A DNA stretch of 64,000 nucleotides from DATCYX01 sp963714425 (GCA_963714425.1 CAVQOI010000003.1:1-64000); one strand, 5' to 3'. Counted from the first letter of the stretch, positions 49,535 through 58,764 are shown. The notes: generated by a model not told the origin, from the letters alone. Translations and numbers: made by a program.

Positions 49535-50635
49535 TCAATATCTCAGCAAGGCGGCGATGTCCCCGTGCTCCTGCAATCCATGTTCACCGTGCAGCACTTC
49601 GACCTCGCCCCCGGATTGCATCACTTTGCGCACCGCCAGCTCCACTGCGTCGGGGATGTTCTCAACCTTACCACCGCAGAATGAGCACACCTGGCTGCGT
49701 TTTGATGTGATGTAACCGCAGCTCTTGCAGCGCCGCCCCGCTGCGCGGTAACCGTCACTCACCAGCAGGGTAAGCACGCGCCCCTGGTGCACTGCATTCA
49801 GCGTTTCCTCCAGAGACACCACACCACCACGCCCCTTGGCTGCTCCTGTTATGGCGGCTTTTACCAGCCCCGCCTCCCGCCGGCGCTCGGCTTGCTGCCC
49901 GATGTCCATGGCGCGTTCAAGCACCTCGTTACTGCTGGCGGTCATGCTTATCGGAAAGGTACCGACGATCAGGCTTTGCCATGACTTGGGTAGAAAAGAA
50001 CGGAAGGGCGCCAGGTTATCATCCGTGCCGCCCAGCAGGATGCGGCGGACATTGTTCTCGCCGAAGAAACGAGCGGCAAACTCGGCGGCTTCTTTGATGT
50101 TTCGTTCCGGAATCTCCTCGTTGTAGCTGGTTCGACCAGCGCTACTCCCACGGCGACCTTGCGCCATGGAGCCGCCGCCGCGTTTGGTGCGGCGCACATT
50201 GGCACCCAACACACCTTCCTGCTCACGCAGCTCGCCCAGATGAAAACTGAACAGGCGCCCGCCTTGCTTATCGATCAGGGCAACGCCGTAGCCGCCATAG
50301 GCGTCCAGCAAATCCGCAAGTGGCTTCACATGTGGACGGTCTCCCACGCGCAAACGACTGCGTACTGGCACAGCCAGGGTGTAGGTGCGAAAAAAGTCAT
50401 CGTCCGCGCAGGAAAATATCGCCACGCTCCACCCCGTCCAGTCATACTCAAACTCGATAAATCGTTCTACCCTGTCAGCATCTTTTGGAAGCTCAACCTC
50501 TTTCAGCATGCTGCGCAGCCGGAGCTTGTGGATATCAGCGCTTCCTTCTGTGGGGCTGGTGTTCAGATAGATGCTGAGCACCGGGGTGTGGGGATGATAA
50601 TCGAGAAGTTCGCGTTGATCGGTTTCAGTCAACAT
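49535..50635 (-). CDS. baeRF-type (bacterial eRF1-like/Vms1-like) protein with zinc ribbon
   Basis: The 366-residue product starts MLTETDQRELLDYHPHTPVL, SIYLNTSPTEGSADIHKLRL and has YGVALIDKQGGRLFSFHLGE, EEAAEFAARFFGENNVRRIL-like central helices, LLGGTDDNLAPFRSFLP, and a C-terminal zinc ribbon (CKSCGYITSKRSQVCSFCGG) before LRY. This is the domain order of the bacterial archaeo-eukaryotic release-factor-like families (baeRF). Their role, by analogy to Vms1/eRF1, may be in rescuing stalled ribosomes, but this has not been shown for this member. The family call is from motifs. Confidence 0.75.
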   Translation of the reverse strand: MLTETDQRELLDYHPHTPVLSIYLNTSPTEGSADIHKLRLRSMLKEVELPKDADRVERFIEFEYDWTGWSVAIFSCADDDFFRTYTLAVPVRSRLRVGDRPHVKPLADLLDAYGGYGVALIDKQGGRLFSFHLGELREQEGVLGANVRRTKRGGGSMAQGRRGSSAGRTSYNEEIPERNIKEAAEFAARFFGENNVRRILLGGTDDNLAPFRSFLPKSWQSLIVGTFPISMTASSNEVLERAMDIGQQAERRREAGLVKAAITGAAKGRGGVVSLEETLNAVHQGRVLTLLVSDGYRAAGRRCKSCGYITSKRSQVCSFCGGKVENIPDAVELAVRKVMQSGGEVEVLHGEHGLQEHGDIAALLRY

Positions 50636-50683
50636 ATTAACCTCCTCATAGCGTGGTATACGGCGAGATACAGCCGGGGTGGA

Positions 50684-51919
50684 TTAACGAGATGGACGCT
50701 TGTCCAAAGTAATGTTCACATCCATCGGTTCATCTTCGCGCAGGATTGTCAGGGTCACAGTATCTCCTGGGCTTTTATTTCGTAGCAGGTAGCTGATGAA
50801 ATCTGCAAAGCTCATGACCTCCGTCCCATCAATAGCGACGATCAAATCTCCTCCGGCAAGCAGGCCAGGTAGGTTAGTGCGTTGGCTGCCAGCGCGCAAG
50901 CCAGCCAGGTCAGCAGGACTGTCTGGGGTGACTTCGGTGATATATACACCGGTGGCGCGCCTTAAGCCGAGGGCCTCCTGCTCCAGGAGCGACAAATCGC
51001 TCAGGCTGACGATGCCTACGTAAGGGTAATCATAGCTGCCCGATGAGATCAGGGAGGGCACGACGCGCTTGACGATATTGGCAGACACTGCAAAACCCAG
51101 CCCGGAATTGACCGGCTGGCCCTGGTCGTTGAACTGGGTGGTGAAGATGGCGCGGTTTATGCCGATTACTTCTCCGTTGAGATTGAGCAGCGGTCCGCCG
51201 GAGTTGCCGGGGTTAATGGCGGCATCGGTCTGGATAATGTCCCCGGCGGAGAAAACCCCGCCGGTGGGGGCTTCGTGCAAGGACGACATGCTGCGCGCCA
51301 GCCCCGAGATAATACCCATTGTCATAGTCCCGTCAAATCCGAATGGGTTGCCAATCGCGATCACTGTCTGACCCACCTTCACCAGGTCGGAATCCCCCCA
51401 GGCGAGCGGTTGAAGCGCCTCCTCAGGCACGTCCACGTGGATGACGGCAATGTCAGAATCCAGGTCGGTGCCGAGGATCTCGCCGCGAGTTTTCAGACCG
51501 GAGGCGAATGCCACTTCCAAATCACGCACATTCTCGACGACGTGGTAATTGGTGACAATGTGCCCTTCCCTGTCAATGACGAAGCCGGAGCCTCGGCTGC
51601 CGCCATCTTCGCCCAATGCGCGCAGCGCCACCACGCCTGCGTTAGCCTCCTCATAGATATTGACGAGAGTATCCTGCAGGTCGACCAGGTCGGCGGCGGG
51701 GGGGAGATAGACCGGAGTGACGATGATTTGGACGCGGGGTGTCGGCTGCAGCGGGGGGACGACCTGCTCTTGCGGCGCACTGCTCACCCGGCATGCCAGC
51801 GCAGACGCTGCCAACAGGAAAAGCATCAATAAGGTTTTCTTGTACCCTCCCCTGCTTTTGGGGGAGGGTACAGCCTGCCTACCGGCAAGCCCGCGGGATG
51901 GTGATGGTGGTCGGAGCAT
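50684..51919 (-). CDS. HtrA/DegP-like serine protease with PDZ domain, lipid-anchored
   Basis: The 411-residue product has a lipoprotein signal (LLMLFLLAASALAC), then a Pro-rich linker and a trypsin-like domain with His in TNYHVVENV, Asp in SDIAVIHVDV and Ser in AAINPGNSGGPLLNLNGEVI. A PDZ domain follows (ATGVYITEVTPDSPADLAGL, GDLIVAIDG). HtrA proteases degrade or refold damaged exported proteins. The first about 30 residues (51919-51830) are encoded partly by a C-rich hairpin at 51843-51869 and are unlike a signal peptide, so the true start is probably nearer the hydrophobic part. The gene follows dnaJ with no gap. Confidence 0.9.
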   Translation of the reverse strand: MLRPPSPSRGLAGRQAVPSPKSRGGYKKTLLMLFLLAASALACRVSSAPQEQVVPPLQPTPRVQIIVTPVYLPPAADLVDLQDTLVNIYEEANAGVVALRALGEDGGSRGSGFVIDREGHIVTNYHVVENVRDLEVAFASGLKTRGEILGTDLDSDIAVIHVDVPEEALQPLAWGDSDLVKVGQTVIAIGNPFGFDGTMTMGIISGLARSMSSLHEAPTGGVFSAGDIIQTDAAINPGNSGGPLLNLNGEVIGINRAIFTTQFNDQGQPVNSGLGFAVSANIVKRVVPSLISSGSYDYPYVGIVSLSDLSLLEQEALGLRRATGVYITEVTPDSPADLAGLRAGSQRTNLPGLLAGGDLIVAIDGTEVMSFADFISYLLRNKSPGDTVTLTILREDEPMDVNITLDKRPSR

Positions 51920-51921
51920 AC

Positions 51922-52863
51922 TTATTTTGTTTGTGCCAGATCCTCAAAGAGCCGGCGCTGCTCATCCGTGAGCTTGCGCGGGATGGTCACTTTGGTGCGC
52001 ACGTACAGGTCGCCGTGTCGCTTTGGGTCTTTGATCTTTGGCATGCCTCGCCCAGATAACCTGAAGGTCTGCCCGGATTGCGTTCCCGGGGGGACGGTGA
52101 GCATCACGCTGCCTCCAAGGGTCTGCACAGGCACCTCGCTACCCAGCACGGCTTTGTAGAGATCAATATCCAAATCCGTGTAAAGGTCTTCGCCCTTGCG
52201 CTCATACAGCGGGTCATCCTCTACCTGGATGACAAGATACAGGTCGCCTTTGGACACGTTAGGTGAGGTGACAACCTCGGGCACACGAATGCGCGTGCCA
52301 GTGCGCGACCCGGCAGGGATCTTCACCTCCAGCCGGCGACCGTCCACTTCGATGCGCCGAAGGGTGCCCTGGAATGCTTCGCGTAGGCTGATGGGTACGT
52401 TGTATTGGAAGGATTGTGGAATGCTTTGGGTCGCCCGCCGGCCGCCCACCCTGCTTGTGCCCATATCGGGCACACCCCCCATCCCGCCAAAAATACGCCT
52501 GAAGAACTCGGAGAAGTCACCCAGACCACCCCCAAACAGGTCGTCCAGGCTACCTACCTCCACACGCACATGCCCGCCCCCTGGAGCACCACCCCACTCG
52601 TCCCAATTAAACCCGCCCGGTGCGCCGCGCTGCTGCCAGTGCTGGTATGAATCGCCCAGCTGGTCGTATCGCTGGCGCTTCTGCGGGTCGCTCAAAACCT
52701 GGTAAGCTTCGTTGATCTCTTTGAATTTTTCCTCAGCCTTTGGGTCTCCCGGGTTGCGGTCGGGGTGATATTCTAGCGCCAGTTTGCGGTACGCACGCTT
52801 GATCTCATCTTCGCTTGCCTTGCGTGCAACGCTTAAAACTTTGTAATAATCTTTATATTCCAT
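51922..52863 (-). CDS. DnaJ-class chaperone, CbpA-like (no zinc domain)
   Basis: The 313-residue product has a J domain (MEYKDYYKVLSVARKASEDE, LALEYHPDRNPGD with HPD), a Gly/Phe-rich linker (GGAPGGGHVRVEVGSLDDLF, RRIFGGMGG) and two C-terminal peptide-binding domains (ISLREAFQGTLRRIEVDGRR, LTVPPGTQSGQTFRLSGRGM). The CxxCxGxG zinc repeats of true DnaJ are absent, as in CbpA. It stimulates the ATPase of a DnaK partner, which is not in the window. The HtrA-like gene follows immediately. Confidence 0.93.
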   Translation of the reverse strand: MEYKDYYKVLSVARKASEDEIKRAYRKLALEYHPDRNPGDPKAEEKFKEINEAYQVLSDPQKRQRYDQLGDSYQHWQQRGAPGGFNWDEWGGAPGGGHVRVEVGSLDDLFGGGLGDFSEFFRRIFGGMGGVPDMGTSRVGGRRATQSIPQSFQYNVPISLREAFQGTLRRIEVDGRRLEVKIPAGSRTGTRIRVPEVVTSPNVSKGDLYLVIQVEDDPLYERKGEDLYTDLDIDLYKAVLGSEVPVQTLGGSVMLTVPPGTQSGQTFRLSGRGMPKIKDPKRHGDLYVRTKVTIPRKLTDEQRRLFEDLAQTK

Positions 52864-52987
52864 AGAACCGGCTCAATGACAAATAGATGCCTCTCCACAA
52901 ATGGTTATTTTCTTAATATGATTGTATGCGCATCTACTATGCAAAGTCAAGTCTTATGAAAAACATTTATGAGATTCTAACGATTTA

Positions 52988-53050
52988 TCCCCCCTTCCCC
53001 TGGGAAGGGGCCGAAAGCCTGCGACCAAAGGGAAGCAGGGAGAGGGATGA
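52988..53050 (+). repeat. Dispersed C-rich repeat (GAAAGCCTGCGACCAAAGGG type)
   Basis: CCCCCCTTCCCCTGGGAAGGGG, GAAAGCCTGCGACCAAAGGG, AAGCAGGGAGAGGGATGAGG. It parallels 9277-9346 (TCTGCGACCGGAGGGAAGCA). It lies between dnaJ and the signalling genes and partly in an upstream open frame that I reject as coding. Confidence 0.6.
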
Positions 53051-53123
53051 GGTAGATGTTGTTTCACTTTTCAATAATGACAACTGGAGGATGATTCTGT
53101 CTCATCCGTGCTATGATTACCAC

Positions 53124-54314
53124 ATGCCCAATCCAGCAGAGAGGATCCTGATCATCGAAGATAAGCGCGAGATCAGCAACCTGATCGCACGGCAGGCGCT
53201 GCAACCTCTGGGCTACCGTGTGGAAACAAGCAGCAGTGTGCCAGCGGCAATCCAGGAAACGGCGCGCTATGGTCCTGATTTGATCATCGCCAGTTTGAGA
53301 CTGCCGGGATTGAGCAGCAAAGACTTATTAGCAGCGCTTTCGTCCCAGGGGCTGGAAATTCCCATCATAGTGCTCTCCGAGGAGGGCACGGAAAATGATA
53401 TTATCCAGGCCTTTCGCCTGGGGGCTGCAGATTTCATACAGTGGCCTGCGCGTGAAGCCGAGGTGGTCACAGCTGTGGAGCGCGTCCTTAAGCGCGTGCG
53501 GGCGCGCCGCGAGCGCGAAGCCCTCGCTCGCCAGCTGATGCAGACTAACCAGGAACTACAGCGCCGCGTGCGTGAGCTGACCACGCTCTCGGCCATTGGT
53601 AAAGCTGTGACCTCGATCAGTGATCACCAGAGCTTGTTCGAGCGCATCGTGTTTGGCGCTACCTCTGTTGCTGAGGCAGATGCAGGCTGGCTGCTGTTGC
53701 GCCAGGACCAGCGGAGATCCTTTGTCCTTGGAGCCCAGCGGAACTTGCCAGAGAATATTGCTTCCAGGGTGGGGCAGCCCTGGAATGACGGTATTAGCTC
53801 GCTGGTGGCTGTCTCTGGAGAACCACTTTCCATCCATGGTGAACCAATCAAGCGCTTTAAAATCTCGCGTTTGGGACTCTCTGCGCTGGTGATGCCAGTC
53901 AAAGCCAAGAACGATGTGGTGGGCTTGCTCACGGTACTCCGCCGGGAACCGCAACCCTTCGGACCAAACGCACAGATGCTCCTTGGGACAGTAACAGATT
54001 ATGCTTCGATCTCTATTGTCAACGCCCACCTGTTCAAGGCGTTGCAAGAGCGGGCTCAGTCCTTGGAACAGGTCGCCGATATTGCTCGTGCAAAAGAACA
54101 GGAAATGGAGGAGCTGCTTGAGGGGGACGCAGCCGAGCTACAGAAATCAATGGACGCGCTGAACGCAATGCTAAATGATATGCTGGGCGGCGAAGGCGGA
54201 AGTCTAAAACCCGAACAGGAGATTCTGCTGAATTCAGTACAAGAAAACTTGACCAGTGTTTATAATATCCTGGAGGAATGGCGCAATCATCGATGGGTAA
54301 AGAACAGATCTTAG
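53124..54314 (+). CDS. Receiver-like + GAF signalling protein with degenerate receiver
   Basis: From the ATG at 53124 the 396-residue product has a receiver-like domain (ILIIEDKREISNLIARQALQ, 1-125), a helical linker and a GAF domain (LTTLSAIGKAVTSISDHQSL to about residue 310), then a coiled tail. The phospho-acceptor position reads IIASLRLPG instead of the usual (I/L)LDLxLPG, and the Lys of the switch is replaced (FIQWP), so it is unlikely to accept phosphate. It overlaps the next gene by 37 bases. It may act as a scaffold or as an inhibitor of the kinase downstream. The frame upstream of 53124 runs through the C-rich repeat and is not part of the domain. Confidence 0.8.
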   Translation: MPNPAERILIIEDKREISNLIARQALQPLGYRVETSSSVPAAIQETARYGPDLIIASLRLPGLSSKDLLAALSSQGLEIPIIVLSEEGTENDIIQAFRLGAADFIQWPAREAEVVTAVERVLKRVRARREREALARQLMQTNQELQRRVRELTTLSAIGKAVTSISDHQSLFERIVFGATSVAEADAGWLLLRQDQRRSFVLGAQRNLPENIASRVGQPWNDGISSLVAVSGEPLSIHGEPIKRFKISRLGLSALVMPVKAKNDVVGLLTVLRREPQPFGPNAQMLLGTVTDYASISIVNAHLFKALQERAQSLEQVADIARAKEQEMEELLEGDAAELQKSMDALNAMLNDMLGGEGGSLKPEQEILLNSVQENLTSVYNILEEWRNHRWVKNRS

Positions 54315-56236
54315 TCTTTTTATCAGATCTCCATACAGGTCGCTCTCTCGAGCGTTCTGCTCTCCGTCCAGGCGGGTATGATGTAACCCTGGCACGAGAT
54401 TTAGAATCATTCGAGAATGTGACTGCCGCGAGCACGCCTGACGTGGTCGTGCTTGGAGATGAGCTGCCCGGTAAAGGGGAAGGTCAGATACTGCGTGGTC
54501 TGGATCTGGCTGCAGGATTGCTCAAGCTGCACCCTGGGTTGTCGATTGTGCTGGTGGCGAGCAAGCCGTCGGACACACAGGCGGTTGAGGCGATGCGCAT
54601 TGGTATCGTCGACTACCTCAAGCTGCCCCTGCAGACCGGTGATGCCCTGCAGGCGGTACAGCGGGCATTGCTGCGGCGTGAAGAGAGGGAAGCCTGGACG
54701 CGCCGTGAGGTCAACCGCAATACCAAGTCTTTACAGGATAGACTGAGCGGTCTGGAAACCCTGGTGAAGATCGGGCGAGCCGTAACCTCGTCCCTCGACC
54801 TGGATAGCATCCTTACTTCAGTCGTCGAAGCCGCGGTTGAGCTGACCGGCGCCGAAGAGGGCAGCCTGCTCCTGCTGGATGAGGCCACAGGCGAGCTGTA
54901 TATGCGCGCCGCACGCAACTTCCGTGAAGACTTCGTACGCACCTTTCGACTCCCAGTCGAGGATACACTGGCGGGTGAGGTAATGACCACCGGCAAGCCG
55001 GTCATCCTGGATGAGCAATCGCCCACTAAAATCAAGACCACATACCTGGTGCACAACCTGGTGTACGTGCCAATGCTTCTGGCGGAACAGCCTATTGGCG
55101 TGTTGGGTATCGACAATCGCAGCAGTGGACGCCCTTTCAGCGAGTACCACATCGGGCTGGTCTCTGCCCTGGCAGGTTATGCCGCCATCGCTATCCAGAA
55201 TGCCCGCTTGTATGAGCGTTCCGAGATTGAGCGCAACAAGCTAGAAACGCTGCTCAGGCGCATAGCAGATGGGATTATTGTGGTGGACCAGGAGGGGCGC
55301 ATCATGCTGGTCAACCAGACTGTCCGTCAAATCTTCAACATCCAGGATGAGCAGCCGACCGGCAAGCGCGTGAGCGATGTGATCCGCTCCCAAGATTTGT
55401 TAGACCTCCTGGACAAGCGGCGCGCCAGCGCGCCCTTCCGCAGCGAGATTGGACTGGAGGATGGGAGGGTATTCAACGCCCAGGTGACGCCCATTCCAGA
55501 GGTGGGTTTGGCGGTGATCCTGCAAGAGATCACGCACCTGAAGGAGCTTGACCGGATCAAGAGCGATTTCGTCAGCACCGTCTCGCATGACCTTCGCTCG
55601 CCTCTGACCGCGATCCTGGGCTATATCGAGCTGATCGAGCGCGTGGGACCCACCAACAAGCAGCAGAAGGAGTTTATCCAGCGCGTTGAGCTGAGCGTAC
55701 AGAACATCACCGCGCTCATAAACGACCTGCTGGACTTGGGCCGCATCGAGGCCGGGTTTGACGCACGCAATGAAATCGTGCCACTCACCCCACTGGTGCA
55801 GGTGACCCTGGACGGGCTGAAACCTAATCTGGCGGAAAAGTCGCAAAAGCTGGAGTTAGACCTGCCAGAGCGCCTGCCGCCGCTGTTGGGTAACCCGGTG
55901 CGCCTGCGCCAGATGCTGGTGAACCTGGTCGGCAACGCCCAAAAGTACACTCAGCCAGGAGGCGAGATACGCGTGCTCGCTAGGGTTGAGGGAGAGCAGG
56001 TGATTTTGCAGGTAAGCGATGACGGGCCCGGCATCCCGCTGGCGGATCAGCCTTACATCTTCGATAAATTCTACCGTGCCAGCAACATCCCGCCCGATGT
56101 GCACGGCACAGGCCTGGGGCTAGCGATTGTCAAGTCCATCGTGGAGACCCATCAAGGTCGTATCTGGGTGGATTCGCTCCCGGGGCACGGCTCGCACTTC
56201 ACCGTCGTACTGCCAGCCGTGGATCAGGAGCTTTAG
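54278..56236 (+). CDS. Sensor histidine kinase (pseudo-receiver, GAF, PAS, HisKA, HATPase)
   Basis: The 652-residue product begins with a receiver-like domain whose acceptor is lost (PDVVVLGDELPG, Gly where Asp is expected), then GAF (ETLVKIGRAVTSSLDLDSIL to about 330), PAS (LLRRIADGIIVVDQEGRIML), HisKA with the phospho-His in STVSHDLRSPLTAILGYIEL at about 432, and HATPase_c (N box LVGNAQKYTQPGGEIR, DDGPGIP, GTGLGLAIVKSIVETHQGRI). No membrane helix is seen, so it senses cytoplasmic signals. The start lies in the end of the preceding gene; an ATG at 54293 is the alternative. No response regulator with an intact acceptor is adjacent. Confidence 0.9.
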   Translation: MAQSSMGKEQILVFLSDLHTGRSLERSALRPGGYDVTLARDLESFENVTAASTPDVVVLGDELPGKGEGQILRGLDLAAGLLKLHPGLSIVLVASKPSDTQAVEAMRIGIVDYLKLPLQTGDALQAVQRALLRREEREAWTRREVNRNTKSLQDRLSGLETLVKIGRAVTSSLDLDSILTSVVEAAVELTGAEEGSLLLLDEATGELYMRAARNFREDFVRTFRLPVEDTLAGEVMTTGKPVILDEQSPTKIKTTYLVHNLVYVPMLLAEQPIGVLGIDNRSSGRPFSEYHIGLVSALAGYAAIAIQNARLYERSEIERNKLETLLRRIADGIIVVDQEGRIMLVNQTVRQIFNIQDEQPTGKRVSDVIRSQDLLDLLDKRRASAPFRSEIGLEDGRVFNAQVTPIPEVGLAVILQEITHLKELDRIKSDFVSTVSHDLRSPLTAILGYIELIERVGPTNKQQKEFIQRVELSVQNITALINDLLDLGRIEAGFDARNEIVPLTPLVQVTLDGLKPNLAEKSQKLELDLPERLPPLLGNPVRLRQMLVNLVGNAQKYTQPGGEIRVLARVEGEQVILQVSDDGPGIPLADQPYIFDKFYRASNIPPDVHGTGLGLAIVKSIVETHQGRIWVDSLPGHGSHFTVVLPAVDQEL

Positions 56237-56243
56237 TTTCAGG

Positions 56244-56897
56244 TTACCCCATCTTCACCACGATATCTGACAGCACGTTCGCGGCGTCATCGCCGCGGTC
56301 TGCAGCATTGCTCAGGTGGCGATATGTCTCACGCAGCTTGAGCATCTCGATGATGTGCTCGGCGTCTTTGGGCTGCATGAATAGATCCGCCAGTGCTTCA
56401 CGGTACAAAGTCTCCACCTGATTTTCGAGCTGCTTGGCGCGCACTGCGTGAGTTTGCGTCACGCCGGGGTGGTCTGCCAAGCGCTGCACACCCAGGTGCA
56501 CATGGTTGGCGGCCTTCGCCAACAGGGCGCCGATTTCGCGGATGCGGGGGGTAGGCTCGACATCCAGGATGGACATCTCCATCACGGTGGTGTAGGCGTA
56601 GTCGAGCATATCGTCAATGGCGCGCGACAGCGAGTGGATATCCTCGCGGTCGATGGGGGTGACGAAAGTTCGGTTCAGCTCATCGATCAAGATACGGCGG
56701 ATTTCATCGGCAGCCGACTCGAGCTTATCCACCATGTCAGCACGGCGCTTGGTAGGCTTCTCGAAGTAAGCCACCAGAGCCTCCAGGCCTTCTTCAGTAA
56801 TCTGTGCCTGCTGGGTGAGCAGCTCGATAAACCGGTTGGGTCTGCGCTTGAAGAGTGAGCGCAGACTGATTTTCTTCCACCAGGGTTTTGGGTCCAT
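56244..56897 (-). CDS. DUF47/PhoU-like protein paired with the PiT permease
   Basis: The 217-residue all-helical product (ISLRSLFKRRPNRFIELLTQ, FEKPTKRRADMVDKLESAAD, LIDELNRTFVTPIDREDIHS, LSRAIDDMLDYAYTTVMEMS, LSNAADRGDDAANVLSDIVV) is a clear DUF47 (PhoU-related) protein. Such proteins usually sit next to PiT phosphate permeases and control them. It follows the permease gene by 16 bases and is the last gene of the minus-strand operon. Confidence 0.92.
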   Translation of the reverse strand: MDPKPWWKKISLRSLFKRRPNRFIELLTQQAQITEEGLEALVAYFEKPTKRRADMVDKLESAADEIRRILIDELNRTFVTPIDREDIHSLSRAIDDMLDYAYTTVMEMSILDVEPTPRIREIGALLAKAANHVHLGVQRLADHPGVTQTHAVRAKQLENQVETLYREALADLFMQPKDAEHIIEMLKLRETYRHLSNAADRGDDAANVLSDIVVKMG

Positions 56898-56913
56898 TAT
56901 GTAGAGTAACCTT

Positions 56914-57897
56914 TCACATAATACGGCGCAATATCAAGAAGCAGATCGCGCCTAGTATGCCGGTTGTAGGGATGGTCAGGATCCAGGCAATGACGATCTG
57001 TGTGGCAGTTCCCCAGCGCACCATACGAACACGGTGAGCCGCGCCTGCTCCCACAATTGTCGAGCTGATTACCTGTGTCGTGCTCACCGGAGCGCCCAGG
57101 ATCGCCGCGCCTAAGATAACCACAGTACTGGCGACCTGGGAAGAGAGAGCATGGATTGCGCGGATGCGGTAAAAGCCTGCGCCAATGGTGCGGATTAGCC
57201 GCCAGCCGCCGAATACAGTGCCCAGAGCGATTGCCGCCGCGCTGGCAGCGATCACCCACAAAGGCACCTGGAAAGTTGGCAGAATCCCAAATGCCACCAA
57301 ACCCATGGCGATGATGCCCATTGTCTTCTGGGCGTCGTTGGTGCCGTGGCTCAATCCCAGAGTCAATGCTGTCAGCCACTGGGCGCGCCGGAAAAATATA
57401 TTAATGGATGGTGGCGAATGCGACCCAATGAACAGGCTCTGGCGCATGATGAACCACCCGAAGATCAGCCCAATCACCGGGGAGATGAACAGCCCCAGGC
57501 CGACTTTGATCATTCCCTCCAGGTGAATAATCTCCAGCCCGAAGCCGGTGATCGCAGCGCCGACGAAGCCGCCGATCAAGGCGTGTGAGGAGCTGGAAGG
57601 GATGCCCAACCACCACGTGAGCACGTTCCAGAAGATGGCTGAGATGAGCGCCGCCAGCGCCACCGGGATGGTAACTGCCTCAGCGTACACCACCTCGTTT
57701 CCGATCGTATTGGCGACCGCCACTCCAAAGAGGAATGGACCGACGAAGTTCGCCAGGGCGGTCATGCCCAACGCCCAGCGGGGTGAGATGGCGCGTGAGG
57801 CGATGGCGGTGGCCACCACATTGGCGCTGTCGTGGAAGCCGTTGAGGAAGTCAAAGAGCAGGGCAACGGCGACGAATGTTACGACGAGAGGGTTCAT
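56914..57897 (-). CDS. pit: PiT-family inorganic phosphate permease
   Basis: The 327-residue protein has about ten helices and the two PiT signature repeats: FDFLNGFHDSANVVATAIAS near the N-terminus and ALTLGLSHGTNDAQKTMGII near the middle, plus PVSTTQVISSTIVGAGAAHR. It takes up phosphate with a proton or sodium. It lies between the phosphodiesterase gene (22 bases upstream) and DUF47. Confidence 0.95.
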   Translation of the reverse strand: MNPLVVTFVAVALLFDFLNGFHDSANVVATAIASRAISPRWALGMTALANFVGPFLFGVAVANTIGNEVVYAEAVTIPVALAALISAIFWNVLTWWLGIPSSSSHALIGGFVGAAITGFGLEIIHLEGMIKVGLGLFISPVIGLIFGWFIMRQSLFIGSHSPPSINIFFRRAQWLTALTLGLSHGTNDAQKTMGIIAMGLVAFGILPTFQVPLWVIAASAAAIALGTVFGGWRLIRTIGAGFYRIRAIHALSSQVASTVVILGAAILGAPVSTTQVISSTIVGAGAAHRVRMVRWGTATQIVIAWILTIPTTGILGAICFLILRRIM

Positions 57898-57918
57898 CTG
57901 AAGGTATATTATATCGGG

Positions 57919-58764
57919 TCAAGCCACTGGCGCAGCTTTCATGGTTGTTGGGATAGGTATGCCGAGCAGGTTGCAGATCGTAGGCGCGATCTGTAGCTGC
58001 GATAGGGTGACACCGCTGTCGCCCTTTCCGGTGAGCTCGGGGCGGATGACATACAGGGGCACCTCTCGCACATCGGGGGTAGTGCCGCCGTGCGAGCGAT
58101 CCGCGCTGATTCCATGGTCACCGGTGACCAGGACAGTGTAACCGCCAGTTAACCACTCGACAAGCTGCGCAGATAGGAACATATCCTGGTGGATAGCGTG
58201 GTTGCGGTACTCCGGCGAATCGGCGCCGTAGATCCCGCCGGTGTAATCCAAGCCCATGGGGTGCAGCAGCAGGTAATCGGGTTGGAAACGACGAACTAGC
58301 ATGGCAGCTGTGTGCAGGGACTCCAAGTCGGGATAAGCGTCCTGGGTGTAGAAACGCCCGTGTTGGATAGGCAGGGAAGGGTCGTCTACTTCCCTGTCCT
58401 CTACCGGGTCGTAGGGGGCACGGTTGTACAGCTCAGAGAACCAGTAGTAGGCGGCCGCGGCGGTAGTCTTGCCGGCGCTCTGGGCAAGCTCGAACAGGTT
58501 GGGTTGGGACGAGCGTCGCACGACTAAGTTGGAGACCACGCCGTGCTGGCTGGAGGGCAGCCCAGTGTGGATCGTTTCATACATCGGGCGCGACATACTG
58601 GGCAGCTCACCGGTCACCTTGAAAAGGCTGGCCTGGCGAGTCTCCACCAGGTGACCCAAGTAACCCATAGATGCGACGGCGGTATCGTATCGTAGCGCGT
58701 CGGAGAGGATTAGGATGACTTTAGGCAATAGGGGGTCCCAATGGGTTCTTAATGCGAAGGGCAC
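57919..58764 (-). CDS. Alkaline-phosphatase-superfamily phosphodiesterase/phosphonate hydrolase-like
   Basis: The 281-residue product starts LPKVILILSDALRYDTAVAS (metal Asp), then VTGELPSMSRPMYETIHTGL (nucleophile Ser/Thr region), PDYLLLHPMGLDYTGGIYG (second metal site) and VLVTGDHGISADRSHGGTTP (DHG motif with the last His). This is the core of the type I phosphodiesterase/nucleotide pyrophosphatase group (PF01663). There is no signal peptide, so the substrate must be inside the cell. It is short for the family. The TTG at 58728 is an alternative start. It lies in one operon with an ABC importer upstream and PiT downstream. Confidence 0.82.
   Translation of the reverse strand: MPFALRTHWDPLLPKVILILSDALRYDTAVASMGYLGHLVETRQASLFKVTGELPSMSRPMYETIHTGLPSSQHGVVSNLVVRRSSQPNLFELAQSAGKTTAAAAYYWFSELYNRAPYDPVEDREVDDPSLPIQHGRFYTQDAYPDLESLHTAAMLVRRFQPDYLLLHPMGLDYTGGIYGADSPEYRNHAIHQDMFLSAQLVEWLTGGYTVLVTGDHGISADRSHGGTTPDVREVPLYVIRPELTGKGDSGVTLSQLQIAPTICNLLGIPIPTTMKAAPVA

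Noticed and set aside
52926..53123. N-terminal extension of the receiver/GAF protein
   Set aside because: It runs through the dispersed C-rich repeat; the receiver domain begins right at the ATG at 53124.
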